A DNA stretch of 64,000 bases from Typhlomys cinereus (taxonomy: Eukaryota; Chordata; Mammalia; Rodentia; Platacanthomyidae), in the NCBI GenBank assembly GCA_023101885.1, contig JALPQD010000143.1, positions 4,124,014-4,188,013 of the forward strand. The letters are read 5' to 3'. The notes beneath the pieces were generated by a model. It saw only the letters and a list, made by a program, of their open reading frames with translations. It was not told where the DNA came from and made no database searches. Below, one piece after another: positions 23,338 through 35,384 of the stretch; position 1 is the first letter of the stretch; the number at the start of each line of letters is the position of its first letter. A program made the position numbers and the translations under genes.

Positions 23338-23515
23338 TTTTGAGCTGGGAAAATGACTCAGTGGTTATTAAAGTGTTTGCCACGCAAACAAAAGGAACAG
23401 TTTGGGTCTCTAGCTCTCCTATAAAATGTTGGGTAGGTGATGCCACCTTCTTAAATTCCAGTCTCAGAAGATGGAGACTGGGACTCCACGAAGCAAGCTG
23501 CTGAAATCAAATCAG
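23338..23515 (+). mobile_element. B4/B2-like SINE, degraded
   Basis: Head 'gagctgggaaaatgactcag' with 'tggttattaaagtgtttgcc' and a faint B-box 'agtttgggtctctagctc'. The 3' half is eroded. Confidence 0.5.
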
Positions 23516-23539
23516 CCTTTTCAACAGCTCTTGGTTTAG

Positions 23540-23925
23540 TTGGTGTCATATTTTAAATGTGAGTTATACCCCATAGGCTCATATGTCTGTATTTTTAGCT
23601 GATGTTAATGTCATCGTATTAAGGTCATAACATGGATAGAAGGTGGAGCCTGCTGGGACAAGACATACATACATGCATGGGCCTTAAAGCTGGGTAGCCC
23701 AGCCCTGCTTTTTCTAGCAATCTCTTCTTGCAGTTTGCCTCTTGCTCTCTGTCTCCATGTTTGCTGTAACCTGAATCTGCTGGCCTCAACTTTTGTTGTC
23801 CACCATAATGAACTGTATCTCCCCTCTGGATTCATAAGCTAAATTAATCTCTCTATACCCCCCTTAAGTTGCTTGAGTTTAGTATTGTCTTATACCAGTA
23901 TGAAGAATAATTACAACTATTAGAA
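23540..23925 (+). mobile_element. MaLR-like solo LTR, sense
   Basis: Blocks 'ataccccataggctcatatg', 'agaaggtggagcctgctggg', 'ataatgaactgtatctcccc', 'ataagctaaattaatctc' and 'ccttaagttgcttgag' parallel the LTR at 15,826-16,175. A CA-rich segment at 23,959-23,998 follows. Confidence 0.5.
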
Positions 23926-24149
23926 ATCCTATTTCAAAAATAGAAGGAAATGGAATGTGTACACACATACACATACATACACACACACAAATGCATATGC
24001 ATCCACACAAAAATGGGGGTGAGTGTAAGATTTTCAGTGTTAAATTCAGGACAGCCATCGGGTGTCAAGAATATTGGCCAGATTGTCTATATTCCAGCTG
24101 CACATTTTACCTTGCACTTTTGCAATTTATAGTGGTCTATTTGCTTGCA

Positions 24150-24255
24150 TGATTTTTCAAAGCCTGATATCTTTATTAAACTATAATTCCACAAGGGAAC
24201 AAATAGTATCTATTTTTCTTAGCCTTCTTGTTTCAAGCATTGCACTTAATAACAA
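24150..24255 (+). mobile_element. L2 3' end fragment
   Basis: 'ttaaactataattccacaag' followed by 'gtatctatttttcttagc' resembles the L2 motif of the type 'ctgtaagctccatgagggcag...gtctg'. Ancient. Confidence 0.4.
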
Positions 24256-24596
24256 CAAAAAAAATGCTTGTTTGAAAAAAAAGTCACTGCTACTATGAAA
24301 AGAACCACCTGTAACATTAGCTATTTCTGCTGCAAAGAGAAGTGAAGAATATTGGAAGTTAAGTTCCAAAGCAATCTAGGTTCTTTTGTATCACCTTATA
24401 AAACATGTCATCTCATAAGAATAGTTCCAAACAATGTTTTTCTCTTCCAGTGTTCCTAAACATTGTTAATATTTTTCTATTAGTTATAGTGCACCAATTC
24501 ATTTATGGGCCTGTTCCCAGATTTTTGATTCGCTCATCAAAAAAATAAACTAAAATTAAATAAATATACCAACACAAAATCTAATTGAATCCATAC

Positions 24597-24701
24597 CTGC
24601 TGAGGGATATTTTTCCTCCATGAATAGCATGATGTCATCTTGTACATTGCTCCCAGTGTAGCATAAGGAGCTTGTTGTAGAGCAATTTGAAACATTCTCT
24701 C
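24597..24701 (-). other. Exon-like open segment with splice-site-like borders
   Basis: On the minus strand a C-rich tract 'ctaccccccccacccccag'-like precedes 24,701, and the segment ends at 24,597 with cag|gtatgg. It is 105 bp long, open in the frame with phase 1 at both ends, and encodes 34 full codons with two N-glycosylation-like sites (NVS, NCS) and the string QDDIMLFMEEKYPSA. No protein family is recognised. A longer 147-codon minus ORF (24,537-24,980) overlaps in another frame. It could be a real exon of an unseen gene or chance. Confidence 0.15.
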
Positions 24702-25429
24702 CTGGGGGTGGGGGGGTAGACTCACTAGACTCAGAAAGCAATACCTCTTAAGTCTCAGGAAGTTCTTGAAACTAAAGAGATTCATGGGCCTCCTACCCAA
24801 GATGAAGAATGAAGTAAACAACTGCTGGAGGGGAGGAAACTCCCTGGGGAAGCCAGCAATCTGGAGCAGACTCTGAGGCAAGCTGGCTGCAGGTGTCACA
24901 GAGAGCCCCAAAGGTGCAGCTTTCTTAAATGTCACCCACGTTGAAGTGGGCTTCTTGCTGATGTAGTTGCCTTTGAGCAATCCCTGTTCCTTTAAGAAAC
25001 CCTGATAAACTCTCTGGCTTTATCCTCACTATATTCTCTCATTAGATTCCTATCTGGAATGAATAGATATTTGTAGAGTGTCTTCCCAGCTTCCCAGGAT
25101 AAAAATGTGACAAAACAATACTAGAAGACTAAGTGAATATACATAAACGTATACATGCTTGTTGAATATGCATAATTATATATGTGTTTACATATGCATA
25201 GGAGTAATTAATGTGTAAATCAGCAGTCATCACTTCAATACACATATAATGCAGTTGTGGAAGTTGTTGAAGCAGAGTAGTTCAAAGTGTCAAAGGCAGG
25301 TGATTAAAACAAAAAGTCCATCCATAGGCACTTCCAACCCTGTGGGCACAAGATAGAATCTACTATCTCCTGGAATTGTTAAACTGAAAGAGGCCTGAAC
25401 CCTCTTTGGTTGTAGTTTTGCTTAAAATT

Positions 25430-25990
25430 CTCTTTCTTTTTAGAATATTATACTTTTATTTTTGACAATGTTAGAAATGGATATAATGTATCATGATGAT
25501 ATTTACTCCCTGTCACTCTCTCTTATCCTACTCTGCTGACTCCCTTCTTCCCAAACAGTCCCTCTCCAGTCTTTCTTCTTTGCAGGTCTTATGCAGAGAC
25601 CTACAGCTGCTATCCATTCATGATTGCAGTAGGCAGGGAGTAAATTCTCGTACTCATGCAGGCTTTCTACCCACTGGCCTTGGAGGGGGTGAAATACATG
25701 TCCCATTCAGGGCTCAACAAGCAACCATCTTATTCTCAGTTCTTAGACCAGTTATGCATCTTATTTAACTGTCGCCCACTACCAACAGAGATCAAAGCAA
25801 GGGTGACTAAATGTCCATGTAGCAAAAAATCAGTTGTCAGTTCCCCTCCCACCTCTCCAAAGGTTTGTGATCTTCCTAACCATAAAATCTTGATCAGGTC
25901 TGCAAACCAGAGATGTGTTGCCTCCAATTTAAGTGGGCCTCAAATCCAACTAGAAAGCAGCTAGTTAACCCCAAAGCCACTGTTTTACCA
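25430..25990 (-). mobile_element. Old rodent L1 (Lx-type) 3' UTR, antisense
   Basis: Antisense order as in Lx 3' UTRs: 'ttatttttgacaatg', 'gatgatatttactccctgtc', 'cttatgcagagacctacagc', 'ccttggagggggtgaaatac', 'gtcccattcagggctcaac', 'gttatgcatcttatttaact'. The short ORFs at 25,493-25,964 are incidental. Confidence 0.65.
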
Positions 25991-26544
25991 GTAGATGTAT
26001 CTTGCCTGAAAAACTTTCTGCTAAAGAACTTACAAATAGGTGCAGCCTACCCAGATAATCCAAGATAATTTCTTTTTGACTAAATTGAAGTAAACCAAGT
26101 ACCGACTTCTTACATGGATTCTTAAAACCTGATTTAAATTTAACTTGACTGAATATACATATGAATGACTATATATATACATTCAAATTTGCATGTATAT
26201 ACAAAGCATATTTGTCAAGCTCTGGGTTAAGCATTACATGTATTTTTTAAAATATTTACTACAAGATATCAATATCTTTTATCCTGTTTCACCCATCAAG
26301 AAATCTCAGAAAATATGTATTATAAGCCAAACTCACACATATTATTAATTTGTCCAGTTAGGATTCATACTTGGATCTTTCTAATTCACTGAGTCGATTT
26401 TGTAATCTATCCTTCTGACAAAAAAAATGATAGACTTGATGGTTATCAATGGACATTTTTGCCTGGATTAAGTTAAACTGGTCATCTGTCCCAGATATTA
26501 CCTTTGGGAAATTAACTCAACTTTACTGTAAAGTTATTATCTCA

Positions 26545-26675
26545 TTTCATCATCTCAATTTATGGGGCAGATAATGACACTTTCTACTTTTAAAGATAAA
26601 AGAAGTATGGCACAGAAACCAAAAAGGATTTTCCAAGGTTGTGTAGTTGGTAAGCAACAGATTCTAAAATAAAAT
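26545..26675 (-). mobile_element. MIR fragment, antisense
   Basis: 'ggcagataatgacactttct', 'ggcacagaaacc', 'ttttccaaggttgtgtagtt' and 'ggtaagcaacag' parallel the antisense MIR core, of the type 'actgaggcacagagaggtta...cacacagctagtaagtggcag'. Confidence 0.6.
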
Positions 26676-29378
26676 AAAGAATTTGATTTATAAGATATAT
26701 TTGTCATCTATGCCTTTGGTCTCAATTTCCCAAACTTTCCATGGATTAAAATCTTTTAGAAATATGTTTTTGGGTGTTTCTTATTGCCAGGATATTCACA
26801 GTTATACACTAAAGTATATTGAATGTTCTTTCTCATGAGAACTGGAAGAGACTTTAGCAATGTGTTTGAATGCAGAGACCATCTCTATATATTCAGTTCA
26901 ATTTCCATTCCTCTCTTAGGATAGATGTGAACCTTATGAAGCTGCCCTTCCCATGGACATATATTTTTAAGATTTAAGAGTCACACAACTTTAGCTACAG
27001 TCTTGAGGAAGTCAGTACTTGGACTGCAACTTGGTATGAGCATCTTCAGTATGATGATCATATATTCCTGTGTTAGATATGCCAGACAGTGTGACATTAT
27101 GGCACAGAGCAGTAGGAGAAAACCAAACCATATACCACCAAGAAAACAGTACAGGGTTCTATGATGGGATTTAGGCTCATGAACAAAAGATACAAATCCA
27201 AAAGGAAATTCACTGTTCACTTAAAAGAGGAAGACAGAAGTCTTTTACTGATATTTTTAAGGGTGGATCAATATAGTAACTTTAAAAAAATTGTCTTTTT
27301 ATGCATTAAACCCACTTCTTTGTACTTGATGAGTTAACAGATAATCATGTTAACCCAGGAGCTGCTGATTACTCTTATATGTCATGATCCTGCGTGATTT
27401 CTTCAGTATCCAATGAAGAGCCATTGTTTTCAGCCACACTGACTTCAGGTTTCGGCAAAGTAACCTAGGCAACTGGTGTAATAACTCTCAGGTTAGAGGT
27501 GTCAGAAACAGTACTGGGAAACCAAGAGTATATTGCCCATCTGAGAAGCCTTCCAAATTAGTGAGATTCAAGGAAAATTGTGGAAAGTGCTGCAATTTTC
27601 TTCTGATAACTTATCTGATAACTGATTGATTCTGAGTGCTGACTAGAGCATCTGGTTGGATAAAATTTTGCTTATAACAGTTTCTTATCAATCACAGTAG
27701 ATTGAGGACCCAGAGTTTATTTGCCTTTTGGCTGCTGGGGAGGCCATAACTGTCTCAATGTTTCCAGCAATACGTAACTGCTGCATCCCTCATTGCTATC
27801 TGAGACCAGACTAGCTCTTTCTCATATTTCTCCTGATCAATCCTCTAGTTTTCACATGGACTGATTCTCCTTTGCTTGAGGTTGTGAATCATGAATTAAG
27901 AAACTTTACAGCATAGGAGAAACAATATACCTTTTTTTTCCTAGAAAAGTAGAAAATTGTTTTAGGAGTGAGTCATGCTTTCCATTATTTCTTAGATATA
28001 TTGTCTTAAGAGTAGGAATAAGACTAGGATTACATCCCAGTGGTTCAACATTAATTTAGTATGCACAAGACCCTGAATTTGATCTCCAGCACACAGGAGA
28101 AAAGAACAAAACATTGTGATGCTTTGAAGGAAGCAAATGGAATTATTCATCTTGAAAATATGTATTTTTCTAAAATAATAGATTTAATCTGATTTTTCAT
28201 TCTTTCTCTAGAGAATTTGTATCTTCTTACATTCAACTGAATATCACCAGAAAAATGACGTGAAGTGAGAGACTTTTGTGAGTGTTTACATGTGCAATAA
28301 AAATTCCCAGAAAGAGAACTACTACTTAGCACATGAAAAAGAGTGATTAAATATGCATGAAGTGTACAAACATCTAGAGGGGAAAATATTCATATTTATT
28401 CATGCTTAGGTGCACTTTCGCTGAACCCAGACTTGCTTGCCTCAGATGGCTGGCGTTAGGGGAGAATTTCCCCAGCCAGTAGCTGGCTTTCTGTGGGGGA
28501 AAAGGATTCAGTACAATCCTTCTGGCCATGTTCAAGGTGTTTACTTTCACTTAGTGTTACACACAAGACCCACATAAAAATATCAGGCTCTGATTGGCTC
28601 AACAAAGATGTTCTTTTGACTAAATCAGGATGGAAATACAATTCTCCCTTATTCTAGATAAGGCAAATAGTATGAGAGATACAGATAGCAAAAAGTAAGA
28701 CATTCAGAAAATAAAATGTTGTTTCATTATCTAAGTAAAGATGTTTAGACAATATTTTTATTAATATGCTTATTATCCTCCAGGGGAGAGTGATTAAATT
28801 ATCCTAGAAGAAATGATTTTCTTCTCAAAATAGAGACTATGTCTGAAGAACAAATGAAAGTGCTTCTTCCAGTAGGCATTCCATTTGGATTTCAGTCCCT
28901 CACCAAAACTGCCTCCATTTTTGAGAGAAGTAGCCACTGACTACTTAGTTCCCAGTTAGTAGCTGGGAACTTACTAACAATCAATGAAAAAAGCCACAGG
29001 TGTAAATGAAGCAGAATTGACTCCTATTCTCTTCAGAAAACCTCAAATACGAAGAATATCAAAATCACTGCCACATGAATTTTATATTGATAGCCTTGAA
29101 ATGTTGGGAATTATGGCAATAATTTATTCACTCATGTTAGCTGAGAGCACAATTAAAGAATTTGTATAAAAAGATCTGCAATTCAGATAGAAGTTAGAGA
29201 CAGCAAACAGAGAAATTTTGGCAAAAAGTCTTACTCTATCACTTTGGAAAACATCAAGGTAATTGTTCAAGCATATTTTCTCTGAGATACTAAAAGTAAT
29301 TGTGTCTGCTGAGAGTAAATACAGTAACAATACAGAAATGCAGAAAAAAAGATCCAATTCTATGCTTTTTAAACTAAA
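26676..29378. other. Gene-free stretch with a degraded ID element
   Basis: No gene recognised. At 28,030-28,110 'taatttagtatgcacaagac' followed by 'cctgaatttgatctccagca' looks like a decayed ID SINE (B-box end). The remainder is AT-rich and unassigned. Confidence 0.4.
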
Positions 29379-29435
29379 GAACATTAAGTTAAATTACATA
29401 TTTGTGTTTGAACATTAAGTTAAATTACATATTTG
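29379..29435 (+). repeat. 31-bp tandem duplication
   Basis: 'gaacattaagttaaattaca' occurs at 29,379 and again at 29,410, followed in both by 'tatttg'. Two nearly identical units. Confidence 0.9.
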
Positions 29436-29444
29436 AGTATATAT

Positions 29445-29640
29445 TTGTTTCTTAGGGCTATAAAACAAAGTATCCAAAGCTAGTTTTCTTAACATAACAG
29501 AAATTTGTTGTCTCAAATTTCTTGTACAGAACATAAGTATCAGCAGTACCAGCGCAGGCTAAAGGAAGAAAACTCCCATTTCTTTCTTACAGCTCAGTAC
29601 AATCCTAGGCTTGCAAATACATCACTGTGACTTAGATCCT
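29445..29640 (-). mobile_element. MLT1-like MaLR LTR, antisense
   Basis: 'gtttcttagggctataaaac', 'aacataacagaaatttgttg', 'gtatcagcagtacca' and 'ggcttgcaaatacatcact' follow the antisense order of MLT1 LTRs. Ancient mammalian. Confidence 0.65.
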
Positions 29641-29824
29641 ATCGGTGAAAGAACATGAGTTCTCTAATTTAGGGAAAAGTTTCTGAGTTTACAGATCCAT
29701 GATACCAGAACCTGACTAGCTTACCCTAGTCGATGATATTTCACTTCACAAATTGTGAAATAACACCTTTTTGCAAAGACAGAGATATAGGAACTCTGCT
29801 CTTGCATCTAAAAATCTTAGAAGC

Positions 29825-29895
29825 TTTTTTTTCCTATTTTTTATTATTTATTATTTATTCAATTGTGCATGTATGCGTGTGTGGGCATGTGTGTA

Positions 29896-29936
<41 letters not shown>

Positions 29937-30047
29937 AACCACGGAAGAAATTGGGAACCACCATGGACACCTTCACCTCCTTCTTGTTTACTCTGCCCGG
30001 GGATTCACAGGCTCTGACCTACCAGGACCAGAAACGCAGGCCGCCCC
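29825..30047 (-). mobile_element. B2-like SINE, 5' truncated, fused to L1
   Basis: Antisense of the young SINE body: 'attatttattcaattgtgc', a (TG)n tract at 29,893-29,934, 'ccacggaagaaattgggaac', 'ccggggattcacaggctctg' and 'cgcaggccgcccc'. It stops at 30,047. About 110 bp of the tRNA-derived head is missing and L1 5' UTR begins at once. The outer end abuts 'tagaagc' (29,818-29,824), which recurs just after the L1 tail (36,369-36,375). Confidence 0.85.
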
Positions 30048-30457
30048 TAGAACCCCCCTTTCTCCACTCGCCCAGGACACATGCATTCCAGCCAGGTCTC
30101 ACTGAGACCTAGGTAAGCTCTGCCCCCATGCCCAAACCCCAGGCCGCCAACTGGACCCAGCTCCTCCCACCAGCAGCCAGAGCCAGCTCTGTACCAGGTA
30201 GAGGAAGACACACTGGGCCACGCCCCAGCTCCCCAGATTAATAACCCCCAGCAGACACCGCCACCTTCTCCTTCCCCACCCTCCCAGGACTCACAGCGAC
30301 CTAGGTAAGCTCCCTTCCCATGCCCAAACCCCAGGCAGCCAACTGGACCCAGCTCCTCCCACTAGCCAGGTGGAGCAGGAGCTGCTCCATGCCAAATAAT
30401 TCAGTTCAGTGAAAAATGTACAGAAATTGAAAGAAGGTTTTAAGAGTTAAAACAACA
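30048..30457 (+). promoter_or_regulatory. L1 5' UTR with tandem monomers (internal promoter)
   Basis: GC-rich and sharply different from flanking AT-rich DNA. A block starting 'acctaggtaagctc' at 30,107 recurs at 30,299, giving a 192-bp period. 'catgcccaaaccccaggc' and 'actggacccagctcctccca' repeat with the same period. Two monomers, the first incomplete, are present. In mouse L1, 5' monomers carry promoter activity; that role is inferred here. Confidence 0.8.
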
Positions 30458-31528
30458 ATGCCCAAGTCGAAATACGAATCCATAAGAAACATCACCCAAG
30501 AAAACAAATCTCCTACTGAAGGAATTAATCCCATAATGATAGACTCCAACCAGAACAAGCACACGGAAAATAGTCGGGAAATCCTGACCCAGGATAATGA
30601 CTTTCAAAACATGATCATTACCATGTTCAATACTATGAAAGAGGAAATCCGAGAGGAATTAAATAACCACATCAATGACTTTGAAGAGGAACACAACAGA
30701 CACTTGGAGGAGTTGAGAAAAACAGTTCAAGAAACAAAAACAGCCATAGAGCAGTTAAAACAGACTCCAGCACAGTTTAAAACTGAACTAAAATACAAGT
30801 TATCTTCAACCCAGAACTCAACAGAGAGTCTTATCAGTAGAACTAACGAAGCAGAAAATAGAATTTCAGATCTTGAAGACAAAGTGGGAGTATTAACCAG
30901 CTCAATGGAAGAGGTTGTTAAAGCCAAAAAGATACTCAAGAGAAATATTCAAGAGTTATGGGACACTCTGAAGAAGCCTAACATGCGTGTTCATGGAATA
31001 CCAGAGCAAGAATCTCAAAATACCACACCTGAGGAAATTTTTCAAATGATCCTCAAGGAAAACTTTCCTCATCTAAAAAAAGAGAGGCCCATCCATATAC
31101 AAGAGGCATTCCACACCCCCAAACAGAGATGACCAAAATAGAAAATCGCCATGGCAAATAATAGTTAAAACACTCCACATTCAAGACAAAGAAAAGGTGC
31201 TGAGAGCTTCAAGAGAAAAAAAGCAAGTCACTTTTAAAGGCAAACCTATTAAAATAACAAATGACTTCTCAATGGAAACAGTAAAAGCAAGAAGAGCTTG
31301 GAGAGACATACTTCAAGTATTGAATGAGCAAAAAGGCTAATATACCCTGCAAAACTATCTGTCATAATTGAGGGAGAAAGAAAAGTTTTCCAGCACAAAG
31401 ACAACTTGAAGGGATACATGTCCACCAAACCAGGCCTTCAAAAAATGCTAGAAATGATACTCAAGCTTGAAGAAAAAACAGGCATATCCTGGAGAAGAGA
31501 AGGGAGGTATAATACTACCAAAACCTAA
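30458..31528 (+). pseudogene. L1 ORF1 (RNA-binding chaperone), frameshifted
   Basis: ORF1p coats L1 RNA as a trimer in the cytoplasmic L1 particle. The first 224 codons (30,458-31,132) are open: a polar N-terminus, a coiled coil at about residues 65-145 (EELRKTVQETKTAIEQLKQ, then ENRISDLEDKV), and the start of the RRM at about 164 (NIQELWDTLKKPNMRVHGIP). Near 31,128 the frame is lost. The RRM end and C-terminal domain continue in another frame (QIIVKTLHIQDKEKVLRA, GKPIKITNDFS). From about 31,345 the original frame resumes (YPAKLSVIIEGERKVF) to the stop at 31,526. The total of 1071 nt, about 356 codons, matches rodent ORF1. Confidence 0.9.
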
Positions 31529-31569
31529 AAGTGAAACAATACACTTACAAAAGCCATTAAACATAATAA

Positions 31570-34500
31570 ATGCCCGGAATTAAAAACAGTTTCTCCATTA
31601 TAATATTAAATGTTAATTGAATTAACTCACTGATCAAGAGACACGGATTACAAACTTGGATTAAAAATCACAATCCATCAATCTGCTGCCTGCAGGAAAC
31701 TCATCTCACCACAAAAGATAGGCATATCCTAAAGATAAAAGGCTGGTCAAAAATTCTGCAAGCTAATGGAAGCAGAAAACAGGCAGGGGTAGCCATTATG
31801 CTATTGGACTAAGTGGACTTCAAACCAAAAAAAATCATTACAGACACAGATGGATACTGCATTTTAGTCACAGGCACAATTCACCAGGAAGACTTCACAA
31901 TACTGAGCATATATGCACCAAACACACCCCACACACATTCATTAAGCAAACCGTACAACGTCTAAAGCAAGAAATCAATCCTAAAACGATAATTCTTGGG
32001 GATTTCAACACCGCCCTCTCAACATGGGATAGATCAATAGGTTAAAAAAATTAACAGAGACACTTTGGAGCTTAATCAAACCCTTACTGAAATGGACCTT
32101 ACAGATTTCTATTAAACTTTTCATCCACGCACCAAAGAATACCCATTTTTCTCAGCAGACACGGAACTTTCTCCAAAATAGATCATATATTGGGCGACAA
32201 AATGAATCTCCACATATACAGGAAAGTTGAAATTCTAGCATGCACGTTATCAGACCACCACGGCCTAAAGCTTGACATCCACAAAACAACAAGCAACAGA
32301 AAATACACTACCTCCAGGAAATTTAACACTATGATGCTAAATGAGAATTGGATTCAGGAAGAAATTAAAAAGGAAATAAAAGATTTCCTGAAAGTAAACG
32401 ATAATGAAAATACAACTTACCAAAATCTCTGGGACACAATGAAAGCTGTCCTAAGAGGTAAGTTCATAGCTCTTAATGCCTACATCAAAAAAATGGAAAT
32501 ATCAGAAATAAATAACTTAATAATGCATCTTTAAAGTTTTAGAGACACTAGAGCAATCTGATCCCAAAAGTAGTAGAAGAGAAGAGATTAGCAAAATAAG
32601 GAGAGAAATATCCAAAATCAAGATTAGGAAAATGATACAGAAAATCAACCAGTCAAAAAGCTGGTTTTTTGAAAAAATCAATAAGATTGATACACCTCTA
32701 GCTAAATTAACCAAAAGCAAGAGAGAGAAAACCCAAATTAACAAAATTAGAAATGAAAATGGAGGTATCACTACTGATACCCAAGAAATCCAGAGAATTA
32801 TAACATCATATTTCAAAAACTTATACTCTGTGAAGTTTGACAACACAAAAGAGATGGATGAATTTCTAAGTAAACACAACTTACCTAAATTGAATCAGGA
32901 AGTTGTGAATTATTTAAACAGTCCTATAACATATGAGTAAATCGAGGAAGTAATCTCGAATCTTCCCAACAAAAAATGTCCTGGACCAGATGGATTCAGC
33001 ACAGAGTTCTACCAGACATTTAAGGAGCTAATAACACCAATACTCCTTAAACTATTCCATTAAATACCAAAGGAAGGAACACTACCAAATTCCTTCTATG
33101 AAATTAATATCGTCTTAATCCCAAAACCGAATGAAGATAAACTTAAAAAAGAATACTACAAGCCAATCTTTCTGATGAACACAGATGCAAAGATTTTCAA
33201 TAAAGTCTTAGCAAATTAAATTCAAAAACATATCAAAAAGATCATCCACGGGGATCAAGTAGGCTTTATCCCAGGCACACAAGGTTGGTTCAACATATGC
33301 AAATCAATACATGCAATTCACCATATAGACCAGGCCAAAGTCCAACACCAAATGATATTCTCGATGGATGCAGAAAAAGATTTTGACAAGATCCAACAGC
33401 CCTTTATGATCAAAACCCTAGAGAAGGTAGGAATGGAAGGAACCTTTATCAATATAATAAAAGTGGTATACAACAAGCGAACAGCAAGAATTATACTAAA
33501 TGGGGAAAAACTTGAAGCATTCCCGCTTTGATCAGGAACTAGACAAGGCTTTCTACTCTCACCACTTCTATTCAATACTGTCCTTGAAGTCTTAGCTTAA
33601 GCCATAGGACAAGGAAGGGACATAAAAGGAATTCAAATCGGCAAGGAAGAAGTCAAGTTATCTCTATTTGCAGATGACATGATCTTATACCAGAGTGATC
33701 CCAAAAACTCCACCAGAAAGCTCTTGGAACTAATACAGAAGTTCAGCAGGATGGCAGGATACAAAACAAATATACAAAAATCAGTGGCCTTCCTATATGC
33801 CCAGAATGAAAGAACTGAAACAGCCCTGAGAGAAACAATCCCACTTACCATAGCCCTTAAAAAATGAAATAACTTGGTATAAACCTAACCAAGGGCTAAA
33901 AGACCTTTAGAATGAAAATGTTAAAACCCTAAAGAAAGAAATTGCAGAATACATCAGAAAGTGGAAAGACCTCCCATGTTCCTGGATTGGCAGAATCAAT
34001 ATCATAAAAATGACCATCCTACCTAAGGCAATATACAAATTCAACGCTATACCAATTAAAATCCCAAAGCAATTCTTTAAAAAACTTGATCAAACAATCT
34101 CAAAATTCATATGGAGGCACAAAATACCAGGATAGCAAAAACAATCCTGAGTAAGAAAACACGGCTGGCGGTATCACCATACCAAACCTTAGTCTACACT
34201 ACAAATCCATAGCTGTAAAAAGAGCCTAGTATTGGCTCCAAAATAGACACACGGATCAATGGATAAGGATTGAAGACCCAGATGTAAGCCCACACAACTA
34301 CAGCCATTTGATCTTTGACAAAGGGGCCCAAAGAATCCAATGGAAAAAGAACAGCATCTTCAACAAATGGTGCTGGCAAAACTGGATTTCCACATGCAGA
34401 AGATTAAAATTGGACCTGTACTTATCACCATGTACAAGACTTAATTCCAAATGGATCAAGGACCTTGATATCAAGCCAGAGACTATAAAAACCATAGTTA

Positions 34501-35384
34501 AAAGGGTAGGGAACTCCCTCAAGCTGTTTGGGCTAGGCCAACATTTCCTAAACGAACATCCAATGGCACAGTCACTGCTACCAACACTCCACAGATGGGA
34601 TCTTGTGAAATTAAAGAGCTTCTGTTCAGATAAAGAGATTGTAACTCCAGCACAAAGGCAACCCACAGAATGGGAGAAAATCTTCACTAACCACATGTCT
34701 GATAGACCTCTATTATCCAGAGTACACAAAGAATTTAGAAAACTAAACACCAAGGAAACAAATGGCCCAATTAAAAAATGGGCTTTGGAACTTTAAAGAA
34801 ACTTTACCAAGGATGAAATTAAAATGTCTAACAAATATCTTAAAAAATGCTTCACATCCTTAGTCTTCAGGGAAATGCAAATCAAAACTTCCCTGAGATA
34901 TCATCTCATCATGGTCAGGATGGCAAAAATCCACAACACAAACAACACCAAGTGCTGGAGAAGATGTGGAGAGAGGGGACTCTCCTGCATTGCTGGTGGG
35001 AATGCAGGCTCATACAACCACTGTGGCGAGCCGTCTGGTGATTCTTAAAGAAATTAAAGATTGAAATGCCATATGACCCTGCTATACCACTTTTGGGAAT
35101 AACCCCCCATACCTCAAAAATTCACCTCGATAGCACAAGCACGACCATGTTCACAGTAGCACTGTTTACAATATCAAAGTCATGGAATCAGCCCAAATGT
35201 CCAACATGAGTGGATAAGGAAAATGTGGTATATTTATACAATGGAATACTACTCAGCCATAAAAAATGATGAATTAATGCAATTTGCTAGGAAATGGATG
35301 GAATTAGAAGTAATTATATTGAGTGAAGTATCCCAGACATGGAAAATTAAGCACCGTATGTACTCCCTAATAGGTGGATCCTAG
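31570..35384 (+). pseudogene. L1 ORF2 (endonuclease/reverse transcriptase), degraded
   Basis: ORF2p nicks target DNA and reverse transcribes L1 RNA. The reconstructed span of about 1271 codons fits the family's ~1275-1280. Endonuclease: QETHL near 31,700, GDFNTALS near 31,995, SDHHGLKL at 32,251. RT: GPDGFS near 32,984, the DAEKDFDK block at 33,367, and FADDM (catalytic) at 33,669. C-terminal Cys-rich motif near 34,950-35,000. Stops occur near 31,618, 31,808, 32,113, 32,938, 33,060 and 33,596, and several indels shift the frame. Remaining open pieces include 32,190-32,534, 32,632-32,940 and 34,308-34,796. Confidence 0.95.

Noticed and set aside
24537..24980. 147-codon minus ORF
   Set aside because: No known domain and no supporting features. 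It overlaps the exon-like segment in a different frame; both cannot be right and neither is proven.
34308..34796. 162-codon ORF treated as a separate gene
   Set aside because: It is the C-terminal part of L1 ORF2, isolated by frameshifts.
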